Shown here piece after piece: positions 24,423-37,704 of a stretch of DNA of 64,000 nucleotides. The notes beneath the pieces were generated by a model. That model was given only the letters and a program-made list of their open reading frames with translations, did not search any database and had not been told where the DNA came from. The translations under genes and the position numbers were made by a program. Every line of letters begins with the position of its first letter. The first letter of the stretch is position 1. Origin of the DNA: Lycorma delicatula (lineage: Eukaryota; Arthropoda; Insecta; Hemiptera; Fulgoridae); NCBI RefSeq assembly GCF_047948215.1, contig NC_134457.1, forward strand, positions 90,296,898 through 90,360,897. The letters are read 5' to 3'.

Positions 24423-27400
24423 AGTTTTAGAATATTTAAAACAAATTGTTACAGGCTAATGATATAAATAAGTTAGTTAAATGAAAGAGTTGGGACTAGA
24501 AAGAGAATCTTGTAAAGCTGCATGAAACCATTCAAATGATTGAATTCATATTATTCAAGTAGGCAAGTTTTAGAATATTTAGAACAGATTGTTACAGGCT
24601 AACGATATAAATGGGATAATTAAATGAAAGAGTTGGGACTAGAAAGAGAATCTTGTAAAGCTACATGAAACCATTCAAATGATTGAATTCATATTATTCA
24701 AGTAGGCAAGTTTTAGAATATTTAAAACAAATTGTTACAGGCTAATTATATAAATAAGTTAATTAAATGAAAGCATTGGGACTAGAAAGAGAATCTTGTA
24801 AAGCTACATGAAACCATTCAAATGATTGAATTCATATTATTCAAGTAGGCAATTTTTAGAATATTTAAAACAAATTGTTACACGCTTAAGATATAAATGG
24901 GAAAATTAAATGAAAGAGTTGGGACTAGAAAGAGAATCTTTTAAAGCTGCATGAAACCATTCAAATGATTAAATTCCTATTATTCAAGTAGGCAAGTTTT
25001 AGAATATTTAAAACAAATTCTTACAGGCTAATGATATAAATAGGTTTATTAAATGAAAGTGTTGGGACTAGAAAGAGAATATTGCAAAGCTGCATGAAAT
25101 CATTCAAATGATTGTAATCATATTATTCAAGTAGGCAAGTTTTAGAATATTAAAAACAAATTCTTACAGGCTAATGATATAAATAAGTTAATTAAATGAA
25201 AGTGTTGGAACTAGAAAGAGAATCTTGTAAAGCTGCATGTAACCTTTCAAATGATTGAATTAATATTATTCAAGTTGGCAAGTTTTAGAATATTTAAAAC
25301 AAATTGTTACAGGCAAAGATATAAATGGGTTAATTAAATAAAAGAGTTGGGACTAGAAAGAGAATCTTGTAAAGCTGCATGAAACCATTCAAATGATTGA
25401 ATTCCTGTTATTCAAGTAGGCAAGTTTTAGAATATTTAAAACAAATTCTTACAGGCTAATGATATAAATAGGTTTATTAAATGAAAGTGTTGGGACTAGA
25501 AAGAGAATATTGCAAAGCTGCATGAAATCATTCAAATGATTGTAATCATATTATTCAAGTAGGCAAGTTTTAGAATATTAAAAACAAATTCTTACAGGCT
25601 AATGATATAAATAAGTTAATTAAATGAAAGTGTTGGAACTAGAAAGAGAATCTTGTAAAGCTGCATGTAACCTTTCAAATGATTGAATTAATATTATTCA
25701 AGTTGGCAAGTTTTAGAATATTTAAAACAAATTGTTACAGGCAATGATATAAATGGGTTAATTAAATAAAAGAGTTGGGACTAGAAAGAGAATCTTGTAA
25801 AGCTGCATGAAACCATTCAAATGATTGAATTCCTGTTATTCAAGTAGGCAAGTTTTAGAATATTTAAAACAAATTCTTACAGGCTAATGATATAAATAAG
25901 TTAATTAAATGAAAGTGTTGGGACTAGAAAGAGAATCTTGTAAAGCTGCATGAAACCATTTAAATGATTGAATTCATATTATTCAAGTAGGCAAGTTTTA
26001 GAATATTTAAAACAAATTGTTACAGGCAAAGATAAAAATGGGTTAATTAAATGAAAGGTTTGGGACTAGAAACAGAATATTGTAAAGCTGCATGAAATCA
26101 TTCAAATGATTGAATTCATATTATTCAAGTAGGCAAGTTATAGAATATTTAAAACAAATTGTTACACGCTTAACATATAAATGGGAAAATTAAATGAAAG
26201 AGTTGGGACTAGAAAGAGAATCTTTTAAAGCTGCATGAAACCATTCAAATGATAAAATTCCTATTATTCAAGTAGGCAAGTTTTAGAATATTTAAAACAA
26301 ATTCTTACAGGCTAATGATATAAATAGGTTTATTAAATGAAAGTGTTGGGACTAGAAAGAGAATAATGCAAAGCTGCATGAAATCATTCAAATGATTGTA
26401 ATCATATTATTCAAGTAGGCAAGTTTTAGAATATTAAAAACAAATTCTTACAGGCTAACGATATAAATAGGATAATTAAATGAAAGTGTTGGGACTAGAA
26501 AGAGAATAATGCAAAGCTGCATGAAATCATTCAAATGATTGTAATGATATTATTCAAGTAGGCAAGTTTTAGAATATTAAAAACAAATTTTTACAGGCTA
26601 ATGATATAAATAAGTTAATTAAATGAAAGTGTTGGGACTAGAAAGAGAATCTTGTAAAGCTGCATGAAACCTTTCAAATGATTGAATTCATATTATTCAA
26701 GTTGGCAAGTTTTAGAATATTTAAAACAAATTCTTACAGGCTAATGATATAAATAGGTTTATTAAATGAAATTGTTGGGACTAGAAAGAGAATCTTGTAA
26801 AGCTGCATGAAACCATTCAAATGATTGAATTCATATTATTCAAGTAGGCAAGTTTTAGAATATTTAAAACAAATTGTTACAGGCTAACGATATAAATGGG
26901 ATAATTAAATGAAAGAGTTGGGACTAGAAAGAGAATCTTGTAAAGCTACATGAGACCATTCAAATGATTGTATTCATATTATTCAAGTAGGCAAGTATTA
27001 GAATATTTAAAACAAATTGTTACAGGCTAACGATATAAATGGGATATTTAAATGAAAGAGTTGGGACTAGAAAGAGAATCATGTAAAGCTGCATGAAACC
27101 ATTCAAATCATTGTATTCATATTATTCAAGTAGGCAAGTTTTAGAATATTTAAAACAAATTGTTACAGGCAAAGATATAAATAGGTTAATTAAATAAAAG
27201 AGTTGGGACTAGAAAGAGAATCTTGTAAAGCTGCATGAAACCATTCAAATGATTGAATTCCTATTATTCAAGTAGGCAAGTTTTAGAATATTTAAAACAA
27301 ATTCTTACAGGCTACTGATATAAATGGGTTAGTTAAATGAAAGGGTTCGGACTAGAAAGAGAATATTGCAAAGCTGCATGAAATCATTCAAATGATTGAC

Positions 27401-29420
27401 TTCATATTATTCAAGTAGGCAAGTTTTAGAATATTTAAAACAAATTGTTACAGGCTAATGATATAATTATGTTAGTTAAATGAAAGAGTTCGGACTAGAA
27501 AGAGAATCTTGTAAAGCTGCATGAAACCATTCAAATGATTGAATTCATATTATTCAAGTAGGCAAGTTTTAGAATATTTAAAACAAATTGTTACAGGCAA
27601 AGATATAAATGGGTTAATTTAATAAAAGAGTTGGGACTAGAAAGAGAATCTTGTAAAGCTGCATGAAACCATTCAAATGATTGAATTCCTATTATTCAAG
27701 TAGGTAAGTTTTAGAATATTTAAAACAAATTCTTACAGGCTAATGATATAAATAGGTTTATTAAATGAAATTGTGGGGACTAGAAAGAGAATCTTGTAAA
27801 GCTGCATGAAACCATTCAAATGATTGAATTCATATTATTGAAGTAGGCAAGTTTTAGAATATTAAAAAAAAATTCTTACAGGCTTATGATATAAATAAGT
27901 TAATTAAATGAAAGTGTTGGGACTAGAAAGAGAATCTTGTAAAGCTGCATGAAACCATTCAAATGATTGAATTTATATTATTCAAGTAGGCAAGTATTAG
28001 AATATTTAAAACAAATTGTTACAGGCTAACGATATAAATGGGATATTTAAATGAAAGAGTTGGGACTAGAAAGAGAATCATGTAAAGCTGCATGAAACCA
28101 TTCAAATGATTGTATTCATATTATTCAAGTAGGCAAGTTTTAGAATATTTAAAACAAATTCTTACAGGTTAATGATATAAATAAGTTAATTAAACGAAAG
28201 TGTTGGGACTAGAAAGAGAATCTTGTAAAGCTGCATGAAACCATTTTAATGATTGAATTCCTATTATTCAAGTAGGCAAGTTTTAGAATATTTAAAACAA
28301 ATTCTTACAGGCTACTGATATAAATGGGTTAGTTAAATGAAAGGGTTCGGACTAGAAAGAGAATATTGCAAAGCTGCATGAAATCATTCAAATGATTGAC
28401 TTCATATTATTCAAGTAGGCAAGTTTTAGAATATTTAAAACAAATTGTTACAGGCTAATGATATAATTAAGTTAGTTAAATGAAAGGGTTGGGACTAGAA
28501 AGAGAATCTTGTAAAGCTGCATGAAACCATTCAAATGATTGAATTCATATTATTCAAGTAGGCAAGTTTTAGAATATTTAAAACAAATTGTTACAGGCAA
28601 AGATATAAATGGGTTAATTAAATAAAAGAGTTGGGACTAGAAAGAGAATCATGTAAAGCTGCATGAAACCATTCAAATGATTGAATTCCTATTATTCAAG
28701 TAGGCAAGTTTTAGAATATTTAGAACAAATTCTTACAGGCTAATGATATAAATAGGTTTATTAAATGAAATTGTGGGGACTAGAAAGAGAATCTTGTAAA
28801 GCTGCATGAAACCATTCAAATGATTGAATTCCTATTATTCAAGTAGGCAAGTTTTAGAATATTTAAAACAAATTCTTACAGGCTACTGATATAAATGGGT
28901 TAGTTAAATGAAAGGGTTCGGACTAGAAAGAGAATATTGCAAAGCTGCATGAAATCATTCAAATGATTGACTTCATATTATTCAAGTAGGCAAGTTTTAG
29001 AATATTTAAAACAAATTGTTACAGGCTAATTATATAATTATGTTAGTTAAATGAAAGAGTTCGGACTAGAAAGAGAATCTTGTAAAGCTGCATGAAACCA
29101 TTCAAATGATTGAATTCATATTATTCAAGTTGGCAAGTTTTAGAATATTTAAAACAAATTGTTACAGGCAAAGATATAAATGGGTTAATTAAATAAAAGA
29201 GTTGGGACTAGAAAGAGAATCTTGTAAAGCTGCATGAAACCATTCAAATGATTGAATTCCTATTTTTCAAGTAGGCAAGTTTTAGAATATTTAAAACAAA
29301 TTCTTACAGGCTAATGATATAAATAGGTTTATTAAATGAAATTGTTGGGACTAGAAAGAGAATCTTGTAAAGCTGCATGAAACCATTCAAATGATTGAAT
29401 TCATATTATTCAAGTAGGCA

Positions 29421-29563
29421 AGTTTTAGAATATTTAAAACAAATTGTTACAGGCTAACGATATAAATAAGTTAATTAAATGAAAGTGTTGGGACTAGAAA
29501 GAGAATCTTGTAAAGCTGCATGAAACCTTTCAAATGATTGAATTCATATTATTCAAGTTGGCA
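29421..29563 (+). repeat. Hybrid monomer H/K
   Basis: The head is class H or O (CTAACGATAT). From the ATAAGTTAATT block onward the monomer is class K: GTGTTGGG, AAACCTTTC and CAAGTTGGC. It sits between A and D. The usual string is A-O-K-D or A-H-F-D, so one or more monomers were lost in the fusion. Confidence 0.82.
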
Positions 29564-30419
29564 AGTTTTAGAATATTTAAAACTAATTGTTACAGGCAAA
29601 GATATAAATGGGTTAATTAAATAAAAGAGTTGGGACTAGAAAGAGAATCTTGTAAAGCTGCATGAAACCATTCAAATGATTGAATTCCTATTATTCAAGT
29701 AGGCAAGTTTTAGAATATTTAAAACAAATTCTTACAGGCTAATAATATAAATAGGTTTATTAAATGAAATTGTTGGGACTAGAAAGAGAATCTTGTAAAG
29801 CTGCATGAAACCATTCAAATGATTGAATTCATATTATTCAAGTAGGCAAGTTTTAGAATATTTAAAACAAATTGTTACAGGCTAACGATATAAATGGGAT
29901 AATTAAATGAAAGAGTTGGGACTAGAAAGAGAATCTTGTAAAGCTACATGAAACCATTCAAATGATTGTATTCATATTATTCAAGTAGGCAAGTATTAGA
30001 ATATTTAAAACAAATTGTTACAGGCTAACGATATAAATGGGATATTTAAATGAAAGAGTTGGGACTAGAAAGAGAATCAAGTAAAGCTGCATGAAACCAT
30101 TCAAATCATTGTATTCATATTATTCAAGTAGGCAAGTTTTAGAATATTTAAAACAAATTGTTACAGGCAAAGATATAAATGGGTTAATTAAATAAAAGAG
30201 TTGGGACTAGAAAGAGAATCTTGTAAAGCTGCATGAAACCATTCAAATGATTGAATTCCTATTATTCAAGTAGGCAAGTTTTAGAATATTTGAAACAAAT
30301 TCTTACAGGCTACTGATATAAATGTGTTAGTTAAATGAAAGGGTTCGGACTAGAAAGAGAATATTGCAAAGCTGCATGACATCATTCAAATGATTGACTT
30401 CATATTATTCAAGTAGGCA

Positions 30420-30561
30420 AGTTTTAGAATATTTAAAACATATGTTACAGGCTAATGATATAATTATGTTAGTTAAATGAAAGAGTTCGGACTAGAAAGA
30501 GAATCTTGTAAAGCTGCATGAAACCATTCAAATGATTGAATTCATATTATTCAACTAGGCA
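30420..30561 (+). repeat. Class C3 monomer with a one-base deletion near its start
   Basis: The constant AACAAATTG reads AACATATG here, giving a 142-bp monomer. This is the only C-class copy that is short, and the change is not seen elsewhere. It also creates CATATG (NdeI), a handy marker. Confidence 0.8.
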
Positions 30562-30846
30562 AGTTTTAGAATATTTAAAACAAATTGTTACAGTCAAAGA
30601 TATAAATGGGTTAATTAAATAAAAGAGTTGGGACTAGAAAGAGAATCTTGTAAAGCTGCATGAAACCATTCAAATGATTGAATTCCTATTATTCAAGTAG
30701 GCAAGTTTTAGAATATTTAAAACAAATTCTTACAGGCTAATGATATAAATAGGTTTATTAAATGAAATTGTGGGGACTAGAAAGAGAATCTTGTAAAGCT
30801 GCATGAAACCATTCAAATGATTGAATTCATATTATTCAAGTAGGCA

Positions 30847-30989
30847 AGTTTTAGAATATTTAAAACAAATTCTTACAGGCTACTGATATAAATGGGTTAG
30901 TTAAATGAAAGTGTTGGAACTAGAAAGAGAATCTTGTAAAGCTGCATGTAACCTTTCAAATGATTGAATTAATATTATTCAAGTTGGCA
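30847..30989 (+). repeat. Hybrid monomer B/K2
   Basis: The head is class B (CTACTGATAT, GGGTTAGTTAAATG). The tail is class K2 (GTGTTGGAAC, GTAACCTTTC, GAATTAATATT, CAAGTTGGC). The switch falls between the variable block and the conserved core, at about monomer positions 60-70. After it the array jumps from an A-B-C3 context into a K2-D-J2 context. Confidence 0.85.
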
Positions 30990-31845
30990 AGTTTTAGAAT
31001 ATTTAAAACAAATTGTTACAGGCAAAGATATAAATGGGTTAATTAAATAAAAGAGTTGGGACTAGAAAGAGAATCTTGTAAAGCTGCATGAAACCATTCA
31101 AATGATTGAATTCCTGTTATTCAAGTAGGCAAGTTTTAGAATATTTAAAACAAATTCTTACAGGCTAATGATATAAATAGGTTTATTAAATGAAAGTGTT
31201 GGGACTAGAAAGAGAATATTGCAAAGCTGCATGAAATCATTCAAATGATTGTAATCATATTATTCAAGTAGGCAAGTTTTAGAATATTTAAAACAAATTC
31301 TTACAGGCTAATGATATAAATAGGTTTATTAAATGAAAGTGTTGGGACTAGAAAGAGAATATTGCAAAGCTGCATGAAATCATTCAAATGATTGTAATCA
31401 TATTATTCAAGTAGGCAAGTTTTAGAATATTAAAAACAAATTCTTACAGGCTAATGATATAAATAAGTTAATTAAATGAAAGTGTTGGGACTAGAAAGAG
31501 AATCTTGTAAAGCTGCATGAAACCATTTAAATGATTGAATTCATATTATTCAAGTAGGCAAGTTTTAGAATATTTAAAACAAATTGTTACAGGCAAAGAT
31601 AAAAATGGGTTAATTAAATGAAAGGTTTGGGACTAGAAACAGAATATTGTAAAGCTGCATGAAATCATTCAAATGATTGAATTCATATTATTCAAGTAGG
31701 CAAGTTATAGAATATTTAAAACAAATTGTTACACGCTTAACATATAAATGGGAAAATTAAATGAAAGAGTTGGGACTAGAAAGAGAATCTTTTAAAGCTG
31801 CATGAAACCATTCAAATGATAAAATTCCTATTATTCAAGTAGGCA

Positions 31846-31988
31846 AGTTTTAGAATATTTAAAACAAATTCTTACAGGCTAATGATATAAATAGGTTTAT
31901 TAAATGAAAGTGTTGGGACTAGAAAGAGAATCTTGTAAAGCTGCATGAAACCATTCAAATGATTGTATTCATATTATTCAAGTAGGCA
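31846..31988 (+). repeat. Class P monomer, a J/F-type fusion (reference copy)
   Basis: The head is class J (ATAGGTTTATTAAATG, GTGTTGGG) and the tail is class F2 or H (AATCTTG, GTATTCAT). The switch is in the conserved core. It is repeated as a unit at 33703, 38134, 41132 and 45130, so an old fusion has become a regular class. Confidence 0.83.
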
Positions 31989-33417
31989 AGTTTTAGAATA
32001 TTTAAAACAAATTCTTACAGGTTAATGATATAAATAAGTTAATTAAACGAAAGTGTTGGGACTAGAAAGAGAATCTTGTAAAGCTGCATGAAACCATTTT
32101 AATGATTGAATTCCTATTATTCAAGTAGGCAAGTTTTAGAATATTTAAAACAAATTCTTACAGGCTACTGATATAAATGGGTTAGTTAAATGAAAGGGTT
32201 CGGACTAGAAAGAGAATATTGCAAAGCTGCATGAAATCATTCAAATGATTGACTTCATATTATTCAAGTAGGCAAGTTTTAGAATATTTAAAACAAATTG
32301 TTACAGGCTAATGATATAAATAAGTTAGTTAAATGAAAGAGTTGGGACTAGAAAGAGAATCTTGTAAAGCTGCATGAAACCATTCAAATGATTGAATTCA
32401 TATTATTCAAGTAGGCAAGTTTTAGAATATTTAGAACAGATTGTTACAGGCTAACGATATAAATGGGATAATTAAATGAAAGAGTTGGGACTAGAAAGAG
32501 AATCTTGTAAAGCTACATGAAACCATTCAAATGATTGAATTCATATTATTCAAGTAGGCAAGTTTTAGAATATTTAAAACAAATTGTTACACGCTTAAGA
32601 TATAAATGGGAAAATTAAATGAAAGAGTTGGGACTAGAAAGAGAATCTTTTAAAGCTGCATGAAACCATTCAAATGATTAAATTCCTATTATTCAAGTAG
32701 GCAAGTTTTAGAATATTTAAAACAAATTCTTACAGGCTAATGATATAAATAGGTTTATTAAATGAAAGTGTTGGGACTAGAAAGAGAATATTGCAAAGCT
32801 GCATGAAATCATTCAAATGATTGTAATCATATTATTCAAGTAGGCAAGTTTTAGAATATTAAAAACAAATTCTTACAGGCTAATGATATAAATAAGTTAA
32901 TTAAATGAAAGTGTTGGAACTAGAAAGAGAATCTTGTAAAGCTGCATGTAACCTTTCAAATGATTGAATTAATATTATTCAAGTTGGCAAGTTTTAGAAT
33001 ATTTAAAACAAATTGTTACAGGCAAAGATATAAATGGGTTAATTAAATAAAAGAGTTGGGACTAGAAAGAGAATCTTGTAAAGCTGCATGAAACCATTCA
33101 AATGATTGAATTCCTATTATTCAAGTAGGCAAGTTTTAGAATATTTAAAACAAATTCTTACAGGCTAATGATATAAATAGGTTTATTAAATGAAAGTGTT
33201 GGGACTAGAAAGAGAATATTGCAAAGCTGCATGAAATCATTCAAATGATTGTAATCATATTATTCAAGTAGGCAAGTTTTAGAATATTAAAAACAAATTC
33301 TTACAGGCTAATGATATAAATAAGTTAATTAAATGAAAGTGTTGGGACTAGAAAGAGAATCTTGTAAAGCTGCATGAAACCATTTAAATGATTGAATTCA
33401 TATTATTCAAGTAGGCA

Positions 33418-33559
33418 AGTTTTAGAATATTTAAAACAAATTGTTACAGGCAAAGATAAAAATGGGTTAATTAAATGAAAGGTTTGGGACTAGAAACAGA
33501 ATATTGTAAAGCTGCATGAAATCATTCAAATGATTGAATTCATATTATTCAAGTAGGCA
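33418..33559 (+). repeat. Class L monomer (reference), 142 bp
   Basis: It is marked by GGCAAAGATAAAAATGGG, GAAAGGTTTGGG and GAAACAGAATATTG, with GAATTCAT. It has the same one-base loss as D in the variable block, so L and D share that ancestor. There are 13 copies, nearly always after K3 and before I. From 46130 on, all copies read CAGATTATTG. Confidence 0.87.
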
Positions 33560-34417
33560 AGTTATAGAATATTTAAAACAAATTGTTACACGCTTAACAT
33601 ATAAATGGGAAAATTAAATGAAAGAGTTGGGACTAGAAAGAGAATCTTTTAAAGCTGCATGAAACCATTCAAATGATAAAATTCCTATTATTCAAGTAGG
33701 CAAGTTTTAGAATATTTAAAACAAATTCTTACAGGCTAATGATATAAATAGGTTTATTAAATGAAAGTGTTGGGACTAGAAAGAGAATCTTGTAAAGCTG
33801 CATGAAACCATTCAAATGATTGTATTCATATTATTCAAGTAGGCAAGTTTTAGAATATTTAAAACAAATTCTTACAGGTTAATGATATAAATAAGTTAAT
33901 TAAACGAAAGTGTTGGGACTAGAAAGAGAATCTTGTAAAGCTGCATGAAACCATTTTAATGATTGAATTCCTATTATTCAAGTAGGCAAGTTTTAGAATA
34001 TTTAAAACAAATTCTTACAGGCTACTGATATAAATGGGTTAGTTAAATGAAAGGGTTCGGACTAGAAAGAGAATATTGCAAAGCTGCATGAAATCATTCA
34101 AATGATTGACTTCATATTATTCAAGTAGGCAAGTTTTAGAATATTTAAAACAAATTGTTACAGGCTAATGATATAAATAAGTTAGTTAAATGAAAGAGTT
34201 GGGACTAGAAAGAGAATCTTGTAAAGCTGCATGAAACCATTCAAATGATTGAATTCATATTATTCAAGTAGGCAAGTTTTAGAATATTTAGAACAGATTG
34301 TTACAGGCTAACGATATAAATGGGATAATTAAATGAAAGAGTTGGGACTAGAAAGAGAATCTTGTAAAGCTACATGAAACCATTCAAATGATTGAATTCA
34401 TATTATTCAAGTAGGCA

Positions 34418-34703
34418 AGTTTTAGAATATTTAAAACAAATTGTTACACGCTTAAGATATAAATGGGAAAATTAAATGAAAGAGTTGGGACTAGAAAGAG
34501 AATCTTTTAAAGCTGCATGAAACCATTCAAATGATTAAATTCCTATTATTCAAGTAGGCAAGTTTTAGAATATTTAAAACAAATTGTTACACGCTTAAGA
34601 TATAAATGGGAAAATTGAATGAAAGAGTTGGGACTAGAAAGAGAATCTTTTAAAGCTGCATGAAACCATTCAAATGATTAAATTCCTATTATTCAAGTAG
34701 GCA
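34418..34703 (+). repeat. Class I2 monomer doublet
   Basis: Two I2 monomers stand side by side. The second (34561) differs by TTGAATG for TTAAATG. Copy 1 of the surrounding HOR has only one I2 (32561). This is a clear single-monomer duplication after the HOR itself was duplicated. Confidence 0.88.
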
Positions 34704-36275
34704 AGTTTTAGAATATTTAAAACAAATTCTTACAGGCTAATGATATAAATAGGTTTATTAAATGAAAGTGTTGGGACTAGAAAGAGAATATTGCAAAGCT
34801 GCATGAAATCATTCAAATGATTGTAATCATATTATTCAAGTAGGCAAGTTTTAGAATATTAAAAACAAATTCTTACAGGCTAATGATATAAATAAGTTAA
34901 TTAAATGAAAGTGTTGGAACTAGAAAGAGAATCTTGTAAAGCTGCATGTAACCTTTCAAATGATTGAATTAATATTATTCAAGTTGGCAAGTTTTAGAAT
35001 ATTTAAAACAAATTGTTACAGGCAAAGATATAAATGGGTTAATTAAATAAAAGAGTTGGGACTAGAAAGAGAATCTTGTAAAGCTGCATGAAACCATTCA
35101 AATGATTGAATTCCTATTATTCAAGTAGGCAAGTTTTAGAATATTTAAAACAAATTCTTACAGGCTAATGATATAAATAGGTTTATTAAATGAAAGTGTT
35201 GGGACTAGAAAGAGAATATTGCAAAGCTGCATGAAATCATTCAAATGATTGTAATCATATTATTCAAGTAGGCAAGTTTTAGAATATTAAAAACAAATTC
35301 TTACAGGCTAATGATATAAATAATTTAATTAAATGAAAGTGTTGGGACTAGAAAGAGAATCTTGTAAAGCTGCATGAAACCATTTAAATGATTGAATTCA
35401 TATTATTCAAGTAGGCAAGTTATAGAATATTTAAAACAAATTGTTACACGCTTAACATATAAATGGGAAAATTAAATGAAAGAGTTGGGACTAGAAAGAG
35501 AATCTTTTAAAGCTGCATGAAACCATTCAAATGATAAAATTCCTATTATTCAAGTAGGCAAGTTTTAGAATATTTAAAACAAATTCTTACAGGCTAATGA
35601 TATAAATAGGTTTATTAAATGAAAGTGTTGGGACTAGAAAGAGAATAATGCAAAGCTGCATGAAATCATTCAAATGATTGTAATCATATTATTCAAGTAG
35701 GCAAGTTTTAGAATATTAAAAACAAATTCTTACAGGCTTACGATATAAATGGGATAATTAAATGAAAGTGTTGGGACTAGAAAGAGAATAATGCAAAGCT
35801 GCATGAAATCATTCAAATGATTGTAATCATATTATTCAAGTAGGCAAGTTTTAGAATATTAAAAACAAATTTTTACAGGCTAATGATATAAATAAGTTAA
35901 TTAAATGAAAGTGTTGGGACTAGAAAGAGAATCTTGTAAAGCTGCATGAAACCTTTCAAATGATTGAATTCATATTATTCAAGTTGGCAAGTTTTAGAAT
36001 ATTTAAAACAAATTCTTACAGGCTAATGATATAAATAGGTTTATTAAATGAAATTGTTGGGACTAGAAAGAGAATCTTGTAAAGCTGCATGAAACCATTC
36101 AAATGATTGAATTCATATTATTCAAGTAGGCAAGTTTTAGAATATTTAAAACAAATTGTTACAGGCTAACGATATAAATGGGATAATTAAATGAAAGAGT
36201 TGGGACTAGAAAGAGAATCTTGTAAAGCTACATGAGACCATTCAAATGATTGTATTCATATTATTCAAGTAGGCA

Positions 36276-36418
36276 AGTATTAGAATATTTAAAACAAATT
36301 GTTACAGGCTAACGATATAAATGGGATATTTAAATGAAAGAGTTGGGACTAGAAAGAGAATCTTGTAAAGCTGCATGAAACCATTCAAATGATTGAATTC
36401 CTATTATTCAAGTAGGCA
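36276..36418 (+). repeat. Hybrid monomer F/D
   Basis: The head is class F (GTATTAG, AACGATAT, GGGATATTTAAATG). From AATCTTG onward it is class D (GAATTCCT). It is followed by B. The uninterrupted order H-F-D-B is seen at 26851-27421, so the fusion removed one monomer length by exchange in the shared core. Confidence 0.88.
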
Positions 36419-37561
36419 AGTTTTAGAATATTTGAAACAAATTCTTACAGGCTACTGATATAAATGGGTTAGTTAAATGAAAGGGTTCGGACTAGAAAGA
36501 GAATATTGCAAAGCTGCATGAAATCATTCAAATGATTGACTTCATATTATTCAAGTAGGCAAGCTTTAGAATATTTAAAACAAATTGTTACAGGCTAATG
36601 ATATAATTATGTTAGTTAAATGAAAGAGTTCGGACTAGAAAGAGAATCTTGTAAAGCTGCATGAAACCATTCAAATGATTGAATTCATATTATTCAAGTA
36701 GGCAAGTTTTAGAATATTTAAAACAAATTGTTACAGGCAAAGATATAAATGGGTTAATTTAATAAAAGAGTTGGGACTAGAAAGAGAATCTTGTAAAGCT
36801 GCATGAAACCATTCAAATGATTGAATTCCTATTATTCAAGTAGGTAAGTTTTAGAATATTTAAAACAAATTCTTACAGGCTAATGATATAAATAGGTTTA
36901 TTAAATGAAATTGTGGGGACTAGAAAGAGAATCTTGTAAAGCTGCATGAAACCATTCAAATGATTGAATTCATATTATTCAAGTAGGCAAGTTTTAGAAT
37001 ATTTAAAACAAATTCTTACAGGCTAATGATATAAATAGGTTTATTAAATGAAATTGTGGGGACTAGAAAGAGAATCTTGTAAAGCTGCATGAAACCATTC
37101 AAATGATTGAATTCATATTATTGAAGTAGGCAAGTTTTAGAATATTAAAAACAAATTCTTACAGGCTTATGATATAAATAAGTTAATTAAATGAAAGTGT
37201 TGGGACTAGAAAGAGAATCTTGTAAAGCTGCATGAAACCATTCAAATGATTGAATTTATATTATTCAAGTAGGCAAGTATTAGAATATTTAAAACAAATT
37301 GTTACAGGCTAACGATATAAATGGGATATTTAAATGAAAGAGTTGGGACTAGAAAGAGAATCATGTAAAGCTGCATGAAACCATTCAAATGATTGTATTC
37401 ATATTATTCAAGTAGGCAAGTTTTAGAATATTTAAAACAAATTCTTACAGGTTAATGATATAAATAAGTTAATTAAACGAAAGTGTTGGGACTAGAAAGA
37501 GAATCTTGTAAAGCTGCATGAAACCATTTTAATGATTGAATTCCTATTATTCAAGTAGGCA

Positions 37562-37704
37562 AGTTTTAGAATATTTAAAACAAATTCTTACAGGCTACTG
37601 ATATAAATGGGTTAGTTAAATGAAATGGTTCGGACTAGAAAGAGAATATTGTAAAGCTGCATGAAACCATTCAAATGATTGAATTCCTATTATTCAAGTA
37701 GGCA
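37562..37704 (+). repeat. Hybrid monomer B/D
   Basis: The head is class B (CTACTGATAT, with the variant GAAATGGTTCGG). The tail is class D (TGTAAAGC, AAACC, GAATTCCT). It is followed by the A variant with TTTAGAAC. The full order G-B-C-D-A is seen at 28136-28849, so two monomer lengths were lost. Confidence 0.87.

Larger units (their letters stand above)
24423..31417 (+). repeat. Domain 5: 49 monomers, mixed order
   Basis: The order is C2-N-M-I2-J2-K2-D-J2-K2-D-K3-L-I-J-O-K-A-H-F-D-B-C3-D-A-E-F-G-B-C-D-A-B-C3-D-A-H/K-D-A-H-F-D-B-C3-D-A-B/K2-D-J2-J2. A J2-K2-D triplet is duplicated in tandem at 24995 and 25423 (428-bp period). From J at 26279 to G at 28278, the order foreshadows the longer HOR of the right half. 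Hybrids lie at 29421 and 30847. Confidence 0.87.
31418..35274 (+). repeat. Domain 6: tandem 13-monomer HOR, two copies
   Basis: Copy 1 (31418-33274, 1857 bp) reads K3-L-I-P-G-B-C2-N-I2-J2-K2-D-J2. Copy 2 (33275-35274, 2000 bp) reads the same with one extra I2 at 34561. Both share CATTTAAATG in K3, AATGATAAAATTCCT in I and the same P hybrid. The variants of M and N classes come from the strings at 11140 and 21994, with the M monomer deleted between N and I2. The extra I2 has a private AAATTGAATG. Confidence 0.9.
35275..37704 (+). repeat. Domain 7: 17 monomers with several fusions
   Basis: The order is K3-I-J-O-K-A-H-F/D-B-C3-D-A-A-E-F-G-B/D. Compared with the string at 25851-28564 (K3-L-I-J-O-K-A-H-F-D-B-C3-D-A-E-F-G-B-C-D), L is missing after K3, F and D are fused, A is doubled, and B-C-D is fused into one monomer. 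Each change is a gain or loss of whole monomer lengths, so the 143-bp phase is kept. Confidence 0.88.
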
